In this document: positions 13,456 through 25,190 of the stretch, one piece after another
Numbering within the stretch: position 1 is the first letter of the stretch
Layout: each line of letters begins with the position of its first letter
Source of the DNA: Phoronis australis
Taxonomy: Eukaryota; Phoronida; Phoronidae
DNA: 64,000 nucleotides
NCBI GenBank assembly: GCA_002633005.1
Contig: NMRA01000533.1
Coordinates: forward strand, 113,844 to 177,843
Reading direction: 5' to 3'
The notes under the pieces: model-generated
Seen by the model: only the letters and a program-made list of their open reading frames with translations
Databases searched by the model: none
What the model was told of the DNA's origin: nothing
Position numbers and translations under genes: made by a program

Positions 13456-13742
13456 AAGGAACCAGAGGGGTTCCTTAATTACAAGAGATAACACACACAT
13501 TTACGATACCCAAAGTGTAACTGAGTATCGGATACTAAGTGGCACAGGTTAGCATAGTACCAAATGGGTACATAATACCAAATGGGTATTGGCCGATTGC
13601 CTAACAACTAGGTCGAGCAAAGCGGCAAATTCAATAACAAGTACCAAGTGGGTACAAACTGCCAAATGGGCAAATATCATATAAAGTACCAAGTGGGTAC
13701 ACCAAACAGCCAACTGGGCTATAACAACCTGCAAAGCAGGTT
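13456..13742. repeat. Cluster of short hairpins with a common loop core
   Basis: At least seven short perfect hairpins are packed here. Most share the core CC-AA(A/G/C)TG-GG, while the outer stem bases change together on both sides. Stems: 13456-13463/13469-13476 (8 bp), 13557-13561/13567-13571 (GTACC/GGTAC), 13574-13579/13585-13590 (AATACC/GGTATT), 13641-13645/13651-13655, 13660-13663/13669-13672 (TGCC/GGCA), 13686-13690/13696-13700, 13708-13711/13717-13720 (AGCC/GGCT) and 13726-13732/13736-13742 (AACCTGC/GCAGGTT, loop AAA). The paired changes argue for selection on, or copying of, the folded form. Confidence 0.7.
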
Positions 13743-14387
13743 CCGGACAAGCTGAGTGAGCAGACCAGCCGGAGTGATAAAAAGAGATATTGTAAGAAAC
13801 GTGGTGTTGTGGCTCAGTATGTGCCGAGAGCTGTGACCGGGGTGGAGAGAAGCAAGCTGCAGTAATGGACGCTCAAGTACAGGTCTGGTCGCTAGCCAAT
13901 GACGTCGGTTCTTGCCGGACGGTAAAACGCTCCGGTCTTGAAGAAGGTACCAGCAGTGGCTGTAAAAACAACAATAACCAACAGCAGATTTTGTTCGGCA
14001 AAAGGGATGGAGCGTGGTAAAGGTAGAAAACGGTTGACGTGAAATTTTGTGGTACCCCGGGTAGGGAGGGCGGGAGAGGTATAAACTTGTCTAATTAGGA
14101 AAACTTACGAGTGAATGTAGTGTTGCTTGAGGCTGGGCCAACAGGAAGCTGGAGAGAAAGAACAAACAGCGCAACCATCGGATTTGGTAGGAACTAACCA
14201 GCAGTTGGATATGAAGCATGAAGGGCTCTATAATGGTATTTGCCCAAATAATAGGATTTATGTCAGAGTGCCATAAATCTCATTATTGCACTAAAGAATT
14301 GCGTACATGTCACTATCTATCGTTTCGTAGGACAGGCCTAGAATGTTTTTCATATTTTTAAACTCTGACAACGACTTTAATTTTTAG
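13743..14387. other. G-rich unique DNA downstream of the hairpin cluster
   Basis: Purine-rich sequence with many GGAGAG and CCGG words and no open frame of note. It may belong to the same unit as the hairpins, for example a non-coding transcript or a non-autonomous element, but the sequence does not decide this. Confidence 0.35.
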
Positions 14388-14625
14388 TTTGCTTGGTGGG
14401 CTGTTTTTGGATGCTGCTAAGGCAGGAAATGGCATGGACCTTTTGATTAGAGTACAGGGAAGACATCTGGTAGCACTCGAGGCCAAATGCCATCGTTCTT
14501 GCTGCAAAAGCTTCACGAGACCACTAAAAAAATCTACCTATAGTGAAAGCAGTGAAATTTCCACAGATGTATTTCAAGAGTTTTGTTTTGAATTTGTGGA
14601 GCAACAAATCATAATCTCCCATTGA
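14388..14625 (+). pseudogene. Orphan N-terminal domain fragment of the XPG-like nuclease family
   Basis: An open stretch after TTTTTAG reads LDAAKAGNGMDLL, then LVALEAKCHRSCCKSFTR, then a Glu/Phe-rich end (VFQEFCFEFVEQQII). The motif LVA-x-EAK-x-H-x2-C followed by a basic patch is one I associate with the N-terminal Cys/His region of a multicopy invertebrate protein family. The C-terminal half of that family is seen on the minus strand at 47821-55580. No Met start lies within the open stretch, and nothing downstream continues the protein. It is either a lone exon of a gene scattered in this intron or a fragment left by an element. Family assignment is from memory of motif patterns, not from a search. 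Confidence 0.45.
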
Positions 14626-15696
14626 GAAATATTGCATTTGACTCTGTTACAGTCACTGCTCTAGGAAACTTTGTCCAAAATTGGTTGTAATATGTGTGTC
14701 AAAACTGGAAATCTGAAATCGAAAATACAGAGAATTTGCCCTATTCTACAATCCCTCAGTCTGAGTCATAGTGAACTGTTGTTAAACAAACATTTGTTCC
14801 TGTGTAAATACTGGACTAAAATGCACTGGAATGTGCAATTGCCAAAACTGAGAATCCCAAAGTGAGTGATGAAATTGAGGCAGGTGAAGAGCAATGGTGT
14901 GAGGGACTTGCATCCCAGCCAGAGAAACTTGGAAAGACATGTTCTCAAGAGACCGAAACCAGGCTATTAACTGGCCCACTGAGCCTCATGATTTGTGAAA
15001 TATTTTCCTATTTTCGTTTTCACGTCTGTAGTAATGGCTTGTTGATTTCTCGGCCTTTTGTACTTCATCCGATTGCATTTGTTGTCATTCTATACTTTTT
15101 GTCTCTATTTTGATAAATTGTATGCTTTGGACTTAAAGCAACGATTGTTTTTGTAAGAGAGATTAGTAAATGTGTGATAACATAAAGGTGAGACGTAGTA
15201 AGTTTGATAAATATAGATTTGGTAACAATAAAAACATCATAAAACACCATGAGTGGTAGTTCCATATTTTGCCAACAGGTGACCTCCATAAATTCATATT
15301 TGTGCCCTAATTCTACATTTTAATTGAAATATACAACAAACTATATGTTTCTTATGACTTAATGCGACCTGTAGGAATACTAATTGCAGTGCAATGCTTT
15401 ATGGACACTTAAGTTTCTTCTTTTCAAGTTTTTTAATTCCGTGTAGAATTCGCTGAATTGGCACAATTTAACATCAAATTTCACAAAGATGTGCAAGTTT
15501 AAACGTGGGAACTTTTTTATTCATAAAATACCACGATTCGTGTCAACGAAAACGGCTGAGTGAGATTGCCCCCCTAAAGGGGTCACAGAAGTGGTTTTCT
15601 AGGACTCTTGTGGCCTACGTACCATGGCCTATTATACACGACGGCGATAATTAGCGGTTTAACCCCATTAATTGAAAAAAACTTCCTATTTTCCAG
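14626..15696. other. Intron-like DNA before the first CUB exon
   Basis: No exon recognised. The last 60 bases resemble those before the CUB2 and CUB3 first exons (GTTTAACC...CATTA, then AAAACTT and a pyrimidine tract with CAG), so this end belongs to the duplicated CUB module. Confidence 0.45.
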
Positions 15697-15877
15697 ATTA
15701 CTGGAAGTCGGGATGCGGCAGTAATGGCATGATCAACATTGCTCCGGGTAAAATAACATCCCACCCCTCATTCGACGGAGAAATTCGACACGCCTCTTAC
15801 CTGCAATGCGAGTGGTCGATCCATGCACCCCCTGGGAAGCGGGTGAAGATAGTCTTTGTTTACTTTGACCTAGGAGG
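15697..15877 (+). CDS. CUB domain 1, first exon
   Basis: Acceptor TTTTCCAG precedes AT-TAC-TGG (phase 1 entry) and donor G|GTAAAT closes it (phase 2 exit); 181 bp. It encodes DYWKSGCGSNG, then PGKITSHPSFDG and LQCEWSIHAPPGKRVKIVF. These are the first cysteine pair, the Pro-Gly turn and the C-x-W-x-I strand of a CUB domain. The second half of the domain is 12.9 kb downstream at 28765; the intron was lengthened by two transposon-like insertions. The phase 2 break rebuilds a Gly codon with the first base of exon 28765. CUB domains are about 110-residue extracellular beta-sandwiches of developmental proteases, complement proteins and receptors. Joining is inferred from phase and homology. Confidence 0.88.
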
Positions 15878-15943
15878 GTAAATGCATCTTATACGAACAT
15901 GTTCGGTCTGGACATGGATCCATGGCCATCCCCTCACAAAAAT

Positions 15944-16220
15944 GAACTTAAGTTTGCATCGAAAAACTTAAGTTTTTGTCTGAAGAACTTAAGCTTTCAT
16001 TCACGAAAACTTAAGTTTTTGGCGAGAACTTAAGTATTTTGAAACAAGTTTCTTGGAACGAACATAAGTTTTCATTACTTAAGTTTTCAAAATCTTAAGT
16101 TTTGAAAAAAGTTTTTAGTAACAAACATAAGCCATCAAAAGTTAAGTTTTTGAAAACTTAGTTTTCAGATCTTAAGTTTTCAAGGAACAAGCTTTTGAAA
16201 TCTGAAGTTTGCCAAAAGCA
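15944..16220. repeat. CTTAAG array, left end
   Basis: About a dozen irregularly spaced words of the type AAACTTAAGTTTT, each itself a palindrome, with spacers such as TCATC or GGCG. The array fades into AT-rich unique sequence. Confidence 0.8.
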
Positions 16221-18234
16221 TTAGGTTTCAATAGGACAGGCATTCAAAAAATTCGACTTTCACTAAAACAATAAAAATTTAATGATTCTCATACAAGATT
16301 TAACAAACTAGAGTTCTATTAACATTTCGTTATCAGTGATTAATTGCAGAAAATAAAATGCATTTCCTAAAATACTCTAGTTTCTTAAAATTAGTGAACG
16401 TAAGTTAAATATAAAAGTCTTAAAACCCAGAAATATTTCGATAAATTAGTTCATCAAGAGTCAGGGATACAATGCAGTGAAAACTAAATGAGGCTAATAA
16501 TATATTCACATTTACATAGTTCTCCGTTTCTGACAATATGCCATAACTGAGGGATCATCATGGAATGTACAAACAGAGATATCGCAACCAAATCATGATG
16601 CATAACCAAAGAAATAGTGATTACATAGCCAGGAAGGACTACAACAAAAGACTGTGTTTCATCAGCACAGACTCTTAAAACTCAAATTACAGCAATAACA
16701 TCAAGAATATCAAATCATTTAACATGCAAAATCCAAGAAAATCTGCAGAGACAAGAGCATAAAATAAAAAGTAACAGGTAACTAAGAGTTTATCTGCAAT
16801 GGTCACATATCTGATTTTGGAAAGTACAATCCTTATCCCAGAAATAGTGGCTAGAATCACCTATCGTGGTTTTCAACCTTAAAAATATGAATTTAAAAGT
16901 CAAAGTTCTGCTTTTGTTGACAATCATATTAACATCAAACCCAAAACACTCTATGGTACAAACAAGTTTCACTAAAAGTAACCCTAAGTACAACCTGGTT
17001 ATACGAGATAAACATTAGAAAACTTAGACCTTTGACCACAACTTTATTCTTTTTCCTTTAATTAAAATCTACCAAACTTCATAGACATTTCTATAGGGGC
17101 TTTCCTACTAACATCCACGCATCAGTGTGTGTGGGAGTTACTGTCAGTATGAAAGCTTAACTTCGGTCCTAGTTAAGTCAATGTGAAAGGACCCTAAGAT
17201 AGACCACAAGCCACTTAATCTTTCTTTAGCTCAATCTGCTTGTTTAACTTCACAGGCAAATAATCCATGTTTTGTGACTACAAACGCGCGTTTCCGAGCT
17301 CAGATAACTGAATTAATAATTTCAAGAGCTGAAGTTCATAAGTGCGTCAATCTGTTGTCTGGGTAGTCTTCCTTATCCAATGATTGTTGAAGACACACTC
17401 TGCAAAAGTCATAAACATAAGACAACTTAAGTTGCTAGATATTTATCGTGCTGTTTATGCAGCACTGATTTGTAAAATTACTGACTTAGCCTAGAAAATA
17501 GTCTTCAATCTCAAAAGTTAACCAATCACTCTCCAGGATTCAAGTGAAAGACTAGTCTGTATGTTTACTCCAAGCATGCACTACAGTGGGTCAGTTTTGA
17601 ATGAAGTTTTAATACTGGATTCATGACATTCAATACAATTTTATTGTACACAATTTGAATACAAAACATGCACATGGTCATCTGCCATGCTATCATAACC
17701 TAGAGCAAACCGTGCATATGACAAATTTAGTGTGTTAATAAAAGTTGGACTTCAGGCTAACCAGGTAACGTGTTATGTAACTTTTTATTTCAAGTTCTAT
17801 GACAAATTAAGTAATATTAGCATGTGATGAAACTGTTGGCAACTGCAATTCCCATTGTTTTATGAACCATTCATTGTTTAATTGTCTAGTCTGATAAGAC
17901 AATGCACAACTGTCCATAATGGACAGAGCTAGTTGTATTCTAACCAGATGTCTCCAACATCAAACTGAAATGTCTCTTTACTAGTGTTACATGAACAAAC
18001 AGGCACAACCGGTGTTAGAGCGGAAAGTCGAATCTCACATGTATACATTCGTTGAAACTGATAGCAAAATCAAGAAGCTTTACATTGACTTGACCAAATG
18101 GTTACAGAAATCTGTGAGCTTGTTAAACCATAAAGGCCCATTGGCTAAACCAAGGACACTTTTCATCTTTTTCAAATTCAAATCCTGATAGCAGCACCAC
18201 TTTTAACTAAACAATGAAACATATGAAGCTTTAC

Positions 18235-18338
18235 CTGCCGTGAGGATGTACACAGCTCCATACCACCCCGGGGTGATTATTCGATGCAAATGTTTGGATG
18301 TCTAGTTCTTCCAAGTACTCCGACAAGGTAATACAGAC
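18235..18338 (-). CDS. Possible captured exon on the minus strand
   Basis: On the minus strand a 104-bp block lies between a good acceptor (TTGTTTTCAG) and donor (GTAAAG). It is open for 34 codons: VCITLSEYLEELDIQT, then FASNNHPGVVWSCVHPHG. I do not recognise the family. The paralogous block at 22336-22440 in the second half of the insertion keeps YLEKLDIQTHAS but has lost the frame (stop near its start). An open copy beside a decayed copy hints at a real exon captured by the element. Chance openness over only 34 codons cannot be excluded. No flanking exons are identified; GCTCTTTCGAGTCTC at 19257-19271 (plus-strand GAGACTCGAAAGAGC) is followed by a possible donor near 19223. Confidence 0.35.
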
Positions 18339-18445
18339 CTGAAAACAAAGAGATTATGGCAAACAGAGTAGTATGTGATAGCTTCTTAACAATCCAGACA
18401 TAATCCGTTTACAGGGAATGTTATCCATGTAAAGATCAGGGGCGC

Positions 18446-18605
18446 TTGGGCGGATCCAGGATTTTGTGTTGGGAGGGCTAGGGCAGAGTATTAGGTAGGG
18501 TTATGCGCGTCAGTCATTCACCTGCCAACTGCCAAATGGAATCGTGTAGTTTTAGGGGGGCCAGGGCCATGGCCCCATTACCCGCCCTCTAAACCCACCA
18601 TTGAA
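18446..18605. repeat. Short dispersed repeat, GGCGGATCCAGG type
   Basis: Starts GGGCGGATCCAGG and ends CCCTCTAAACCCACC, which is roughly the complement of the start. This gives a unit of about 150 bp with imperfect inverted ends. The second body copy carries the same unit at 22536-22690, ending CCTCTAAATCTGCC. Confidence 0.5.
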
Positions 18606-19514
18606 GACACTGGTATAGTCTTCACGAGGGGTCTTACATAACCATAATAGTTTACAGCAAAAATAAAATTATTATCTTATGTACAGTAAAAATAAAGATA
18701 AAAATACTATATCATGTACTCCTACCAATTTACTGACTGACATTTGCAAACATATTAAATTGAAGTTCCAGCAAGTTTCTTTAGGGAAAAGAATATGGCC
18801 GTACAGACAAGGGAGATCATACTATCCAGTCCATATTCAACTCAACTAAACTCCTAGGTCAAGCTGCACCCAGATTAACTATTACTTTCACCATTACCCT
18901 GAAATATTTGATTTCAATAATACCAGTCGAAATTGCTATGGGTGTGAAAATTTTAAGTCTGAATATAGCAAATTTTTGCGACATTCTAATATACTGTATT
19001 CCACAACCAGCTAAAAGTTTGAAAACACGTACTCAATCCCTAAGTCACAGGGCACAGATTTTCCTTATTTGTGTTGAATAATTTGGTTCAACAATTCTAG
19101 ATAGGGTACTAGTAGCTGGGAGCGGGATGTCCTTTCGCATTCAATAATCTAGATCCTCCAGACAGACCTGAGCAAATCAGTCAAAATAGGCAATACAATA
19201 TTTACATTACTGATTCTTACTTTTGAGAACCAAGCACACGCGCGCACAAAGCGGAGACTCGAAAGAGCCCCCCCCCCCCCNCCCCGACTTGACGAAGTGG
19301 GCATGACAAGGACAGCGTCATATAAGAACAAACTGAGAAAACGAGACAACAGTCATCTAAAAGGCTCTTATTTGGGAATGCACAGTGCACAACTCTGAAC
19401 ATACCCCGGTTTTTAGGAAAAGGTTCACTTACCCAAAAATTTATGTACTCCTCATATTTTAGGCTGTATGCGCAGATGAGGCAAGTAAAACTTAAAAACT
19501 ATTTACCTGTATTG

Positions 19515-19765
19515 ATATGAGATTTCGGTAATTTTCTACAATCTGACTCCATTGACTTACACACTTGATATTAATATTTTCTGAATCCTCTCGCCATGGT
19601 CATTATGGTAATTCCAAAAATGTATTGCTCGTACCGATTAGGCTCTTATTATTCATGCATTCACTGTTTTTACGAGGTTTTAATTTGCGGCAGCCGATCT
19701 CAAGTGACCGCCATTATAAACTGCGACACCTCTCAGCAGGAATGATAACTACAACGATCACGCGT
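19515..19765. repeat. Inverted copy of 23765-24005
   Basis: The reverse complement of 23765-24005 matches this stretch (TTTTCTGAATCCTCT, then ATTCCAAAAATGTATT and TGCGACACCTCTCAGC). It lies immediately left of the middle CTTAAG array. Apparent peptides here are shared only because the DNA is shared. Confidence 0.65.
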
Positions 19766-19776
19766 GTGCCCTTAAA

Positions 19777-20010
19777 AAATGAACTTAAGTTTTCATCGAA
19801 AAACTTAAGTTTTTGGCCTGAATATCTTAAGTATATTAGAACAAGTTTTTGGAAAAAACTTTAAATTTCATCACTTAAGTTTTCAAATCTTAAGTTTTTC
19901 AAAAACTTAAGTTCCGAAAACTTGAGTTTTTCAAAAATTTAAGTATTATTGAACAAGTTTTAGTGATAATCTTAAGTTATCAAAACTTAAGTTTTTAAGG
20001 AACTAGAAGT
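19777..20010. repeat. CTTAAG array, middle, forward orientation
   Basis: Begins AAAAAATGAACTTAAG, as the left end of the insertion does, and continues with AAACTTAAGTTTT words. It marks the start of the second unit. Confidence 0.75.
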
Positions 20011-21477
20011 ATTGGAAACTCACGCAATGAGTTTCAATAATTCGGGCATTCAGGAGATTTGATTTTCACAAAATTAAACAAGAGTAGAGCACAGTGGCAA
20101 GTTTAATGATGTCCATACATCATTTAACAATAACAGAGTTCTATTCACATTCCATTAACAATGATTAATTCCAAAAAATGAAATGCACTTCCTCAAAAAA
20201 CATTAATTCATTAGAATAAGTGATCTTGCGTGAAATACAATAAGCTCAAATCCAGAAACATTTCAAAAATCAGTTTATCAAGGATCATACTGTGAATACA
20301 ATGCATTGAAACTAAGTCAGGCTTACGATATATTCATACATGCATCGTTCTCAGAAATGAGGAATAAAAAGGGAATGTACATACAAAGAAATCACTACCA
20401 AATCATTATGCACAGCCAAATAAAAAGGGATTACATAGCCAGGATGGATTACTACAGAAGCCTATGCTTTATCAGATGATTTTTTTCTATGAAAATTATA
20501 GCAACGACACCAGGAATAACAAATCTCTTAACATGCAAATCCACGAATATCCTCAGAAACAAGAGCATAAAAAAGTAACAAGTAACTGAATGTTTATCAG
20601 CAATGGCTACATATGTGATTTCGAGAAGTATAACGTTCGCACAACCAGGGTGGCTCAGGGAGCTCAAAGTGGGCAAAAAGGTCCGCATCCGAGAGACAAA
20701 GTCTGAGAAAATGAGGAAATGGGACAAAAGACCACTGAATGACCCAAACGCACAATTCACTCCCGTTTTTTTTTTCTTTTTTTTGGTCCGCAGGCTATTT
20801 TGTTAGGAAAAGGTCCATCACAACGGGAATTCGAGCCCCCCCCCCAACTGAATGCTTGGTGAACGCATGTATAATCATTATGCTAGAAATACTGCATACA
20901 ATCAGCTATCATGGTTTTCAACCGTTCAAATTATCAATTTAAAAGTCAAAGTTAATTTTGTCGACAATCATATTACTAGTAAATCCAATACACTTTATGG
21001 TGGTCACAATCTTCACGAAAAGTAACCCTTAGTATAACCTGGTTACACGAGGTGAAATTTAGAAAACTTAGACATTCCTTAATTTAAAGTTACTGTACCT
21101 CATACATATCTATGCTACACCACAAGCCACTTAATCATATTTAGATGTATCTGCTCGTATAGCTTCATATGCAAATTATTCATGTTTCTTGACTACAAAC
21201 GGGCGTTTCTGAGATCAGGTAACTGAATTCATGAGCTACTGTACAGTTCATAAAGACGTACATTCTGTTGTCTGGGTACATGTCCTTATCAAGCGGTTGT
21301 TAAAGCCAAACTCTGCATTAAAGACACCAAGTTTAATAAAGAGACGAGTAAAAGGTACCTAAGTTAACTTGCTGGATATTTTTATTGCGCTGTTTAAATA
21401 TCATCGATTTGTAAAAATCGCATGCATGCACTTACTGACTTATATACGGAGCTTAGAAAATAGTTACGACTACTATA

Positions 21478-21692
21478 AAAATCTCTTGATCTATTTACAC
21501 TGTCACGACGTTTAGGTCGGTCTATTCTCTGGCCATCGCCAGCTGTTCCCGCGTTCTTAGAAGTACACTCATGGTGTGATTTTTTGTCCTAGACACCAGG
21601 AACACACATCGATGGGTGGAGAATAGACCGACCGAAACGTTATGACAGTGTAAATAGACAGGAGGTCGGTGTAAATAGACCAAGGGATTTTA
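21478..21692. repeat. Foldback element of about 215 bp
   Basis: Left arm 21490-21529 and right arm 21619-21658 are near-perfect reverse complements over 40 bases (GTCTATTTACAC ... GTGTAAATAGAC). An outer half-arm at 21671-21692 also pairs with 21478-21500. The central 89 bases form the loop. Typical of a small MITE or snapback insertion within the second body copy. Confidence 0.7.
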
Positions 21693-22335
21693 ATAATAAT
21701 TGTAACACGCCACCAACTCAGAGCAGTTTTAGAAAGTCACTAGAAAATTGTCTTCAAACTCAAAATTCAAATAATCACCAGCAGGATTCAGGTATAAATG
21801 TGCAAGTTTAATCCAAGCATGCACTGCAGTTTGTCACTTTTCAGTTTTTTAATGGAGTTTTAAACATGGATTCACTATTAAGACATCCAAAACAACTTTA
21901 ATCTACACAGTATGATTACAAAATATGCATATGGTAACCTACCACGCAATGGTAATCTAAAGCAAACCATGCACATAACAAAATTAATGTGCTAATATAA
22001 GATGGACTTCAGTCTAACCATGTAACATACTCGTTATTTTGTAACTTTAGTTAAAGTTCTATGACAAACTAAACCAAAGGAATAGAGTGATCAGATGAAG
22101 AAACATTTGGCAGCTGAGATAAACTACAATTCCCATGTGTTTTATGAATTGTCTTTGTTTACGTGGTTAGTCAGATATAAAGGCAATGCACAACTCTACA
22201 AAATGCGCAGCGCTAGTCGTATTTCTAACAAGCAGTCTCGAACATGTTATCTCACTAATGTTACATGGACATTCCACAGGCGTAACCGGGGTTAGAACTA
22301 TAAGTTAAATCTCACATGTATACTTTCGCCACGTG

Positions 22336-22440
22336 GGTCTAGACATCTCAATACCACCACTGTGGTGATTGTTTCGATGCGTGTGTTTGGATGTCTAGTT
22401 TTTCCAAGTACTTCACCAAGTTAAGAGACCTGACACCATA
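22336..22440 (-). pseudogene. Decayed copy of the possible captured exon
   Basis: Paralogue of 18235-18338. On the minus strand it keeps YLEKLDIQTHAS but has a 2-base length change and a stop close to its acceptor. Confidence 0.35.
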
Positions 22441-22535
22441 GAGGAGATATTGGCAAACATAACAGTATAAATATAGCTTCATAATAATCCAGGCATAACC
22501 CATTTACAAGCAATGTTATCCATATAAAGATCAGG

Positions 22536-22690
22536 GACGGATACAGGATTTGAGTTGGGGGAGCAGGGAAAGTATTAACAAGGATTTTGCCCGTCACACA
22601 GTTATACCCCCAATTGCCAAATGGAATCTGGGAAATTTTTAAGGGGAGGGTTCATGACCCCCTTGGCCCTCCTCTAAATCTGCCACTGAA
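22536..22690. repeat. Short dispersed repeat, second body copy
   Basis: Counterpart of 18446-18605: GACGGATACAGGATTTGAG to CTAAATCTGCCACTGAAG, with inverted ends. Confidence 0.5.
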
Positions 22691-24974
22691 GATACTTGCA
22701 TGGTAATAATAGGTTACAGTAAAAATTATCTTCTGTCAGTGCAGTAAAAATAAAAATAATATGCCTGTACTGGCTGACATTTGCAAAGATAAATTGAGGT
22801 TCAAAGCAAGTTTCACTAGGGAAAGGGAACATGCCCTCTTGACAAGCGGAGGTCATTCCAGTCAGTCCATATTCAACTTAACGCACACCTAGGTCAAGTT
22901 GCAGCCAGATTAGCTATAACTTTCGTCACAACACTGTAGCATTTGGTTTTAATAAAACCAGTCGAACTTTTGTTGAAGCTGAAATTTCCAAGTCTGAATA
23001 TTGCTAACTTTTGCGCCATTCTAGTATTCCACAGCCCGGTAAAAGTTCGAAGTCATGTACTCAAGCACCGCAATCAGATCAGACAGATTTTCCTAATTTG
23101 CGCTGAATAGTTCAATTCAATTAGATCGGAGTTATGCAACGTTTTACTGTGCGTAACAATAGTTAACCTGTTGACTTGTGAGAGTTAACTTGACATTTGT
23201 GACATATTTCGGGGGTATTCCATTTACTAGGAGCGGGATGTCCTTTCGTATTCAACAATTTAGATTCTCCTTACAAACTTGAGCAATTGGTCAAAATAGG
23301 CAGCCAAAACCAAATGACAAAAATTATCCAGATCAAATCAATAGTTACATTGCCATATTGGTGATTCCTAATTTTGAGAACCAGCAAGTGAAACTTGCAA
23401 ATTGTTGACAGCGATTTCGAAATCAGGACCTACTTTGATTTACTATGAACACATACATAAAAAGACCCCAAAATTGGCTACTATATTGAAGATACTGCGT
23501 GACATATAAGTGAAACTCTGAGGAAAAACAGTAATAGTCTTCGTTGGAAAAAACACGAGAGCGCGTGTTTTCGCAGACAAATATCGTCCTCGAAACGCTT
23601 GATATCTCGTGAACATGATTTCGTCTTGTGTTATGGTGGACATGTGTCGTTTTAGAGACAAAAAACTATTTCAAACAGGTGGAATTATGCAATAAGATAA
23701 CTAAGATCACTGGTAGGCTAAAGTATGCGAACAGAAACACGTTCTGCGTCGAACTAACGTCAGTCTAGGTTAATCGTTAGTTATCAATCCAGCCGAGAGG
23801 TGTCGCAATTTTAAAAATGGCTGCCTCACTAAATCCGCGATGCAAATGAACGCCTTGGAAAAACTCAGAAATTTGAATAAGAAGCGACCAATCAGTACAA
23901 GTAATACATTGTTGGAATCACCGTGACTAGAGGATTCTGAAAATGGTTGTCTCAAGTATTTACGTTTATAGAGTCGGATTGTAAACAATAACCGAGATGG
24001 TTTTCAAAATTAGGAGCTACCTAGAATTACTACGGACATAGTCAAAAGCACACACAACCAATGGCAATATTCCCAACTTGCGAAATGATTACACGTTGCT
24101 TTGGTAGTCTCCCCTCTTCCATTGATGGTTATTTACACAACCTCAGAAGACAAAAATATGACATAGTAACAGCCTTAGTGAACTTTATGACTTCCTCATG
24201 AACCTCCAGCAGTGTATTAAGCGTTAGAATAACATTACATAATTCACACACAGATTACGGTCCATGTCGGTACGTGACAGCACAACTGAACTTACAGTGA
24301 ATAACAGTAACACGTTCGTTGGATATCAATCACAGCACCGCTTGTGGCCAATCATTTTCAAAACGCTCTCTGTCACTAACCTAACTTCCGAAACTTCTGA
24401 ACTGGCTTCTTGCAAGCTCTGCACGTACTTATATAAACTTCACTGTCGATGTCTGGCCGACACGTCCTATTCTTCGAAGCTGTCCGTTATAAAATAGAAA
24501 CAGTTGACTTCCTGTGGAAACTGTCCTACGGATAGCCTACAACTCAACATAAAGGAAACTTGCACAGTAACTGCGTTTTTCAACTAAGAATTGCATAAGT
24601 TCTGTTGGATACATTGTACTGATCAGGTAAGTGTCTCACGGTATGAACATTGCAGTGCACTCATACTGCTGTTGGTCACCGGATGCTCGCCTACATTAAA
24701 ATTCACAAAGACCTGTGATAAAGATTACTTATTTGCACTAATTCTCTTCCGACCAGGTTAAACGGTCGTTGTTTTATCGTTTGTATTTACCTAAATGTTA
24801 AAGAAACATTCGACAACATTTTTATACGATGATGGGTTTTGCATGAACGGAAATTTTTTGTTGGAAAATAATGGGAAAATTTCGAACAAAAAATCAATTA
24901 TCTCACAATATTCAGATTTCAAAAATTTGAAAAAGTAAATTTTCATCACAAAGACATCTTAGAGTGTTTAGAAA

Positions 24975-25190
24975 AGTTAAGTTTTCAACACATGAAAAAC
25001 TCCGGTTTTCTGAAAAACAAAAGAAGTCATGAAAACTTAAGTTTCTGTTACTGCGAAAACTTAAATTTTGTGATCAACTTAAGTTATCAGAAAAACTTAA
25101 GTTTTGTTAGCACAAAAAACTTAAGTTTTCATGAAAACTTAAGTATTTTCGCTAAAAACTTAAGTTTTCAGCGAAAAACTTAAGTTCATT
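24975..25190. repeat. CTTAAG array, right end, inverted orientation
   Basis: About ten AAACTTAAGTTTT words ending CTTAAGTTCATTTTTGT. Its reverse complement matches the left and middle arrays base for base over the first 20 positions. Confidence 0.8.

Noticed and set aside
13549-13734. Minus-strand frame with repeated THLVL and AxLAV peptides
   Set aside because: The repeated peptide comes from the hairpin cluster; no start context, partner exon or domain.
15944-16220. Array taken as a CRISPR-like repeat
   Set aside because: Repeats are short, palindromic, irregularly spaced and variable, in animal intron DNA; no spacers of constant length.
19565-19864. Frame of 99 codons sharing peptides with a minus-strand frame at 23770-23988
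   Set aside because: The shared peptides reflect an inverted DNA copy; neither frame has boundaries or composition of a protein.
20452-20760. Minus-strand hydrophobic frame of 102 codons
   Set aside because: The sister body at 16790-16990 does not keep it; hydrophobicity follows from AT-rich composition.
24992-25183. Open frame with a repeated K-N-L-S-F peptide
   Set aside because: It is only the translation of the AAACTTAAGTTTT array; the same array elsewhere is in other frames and closed.
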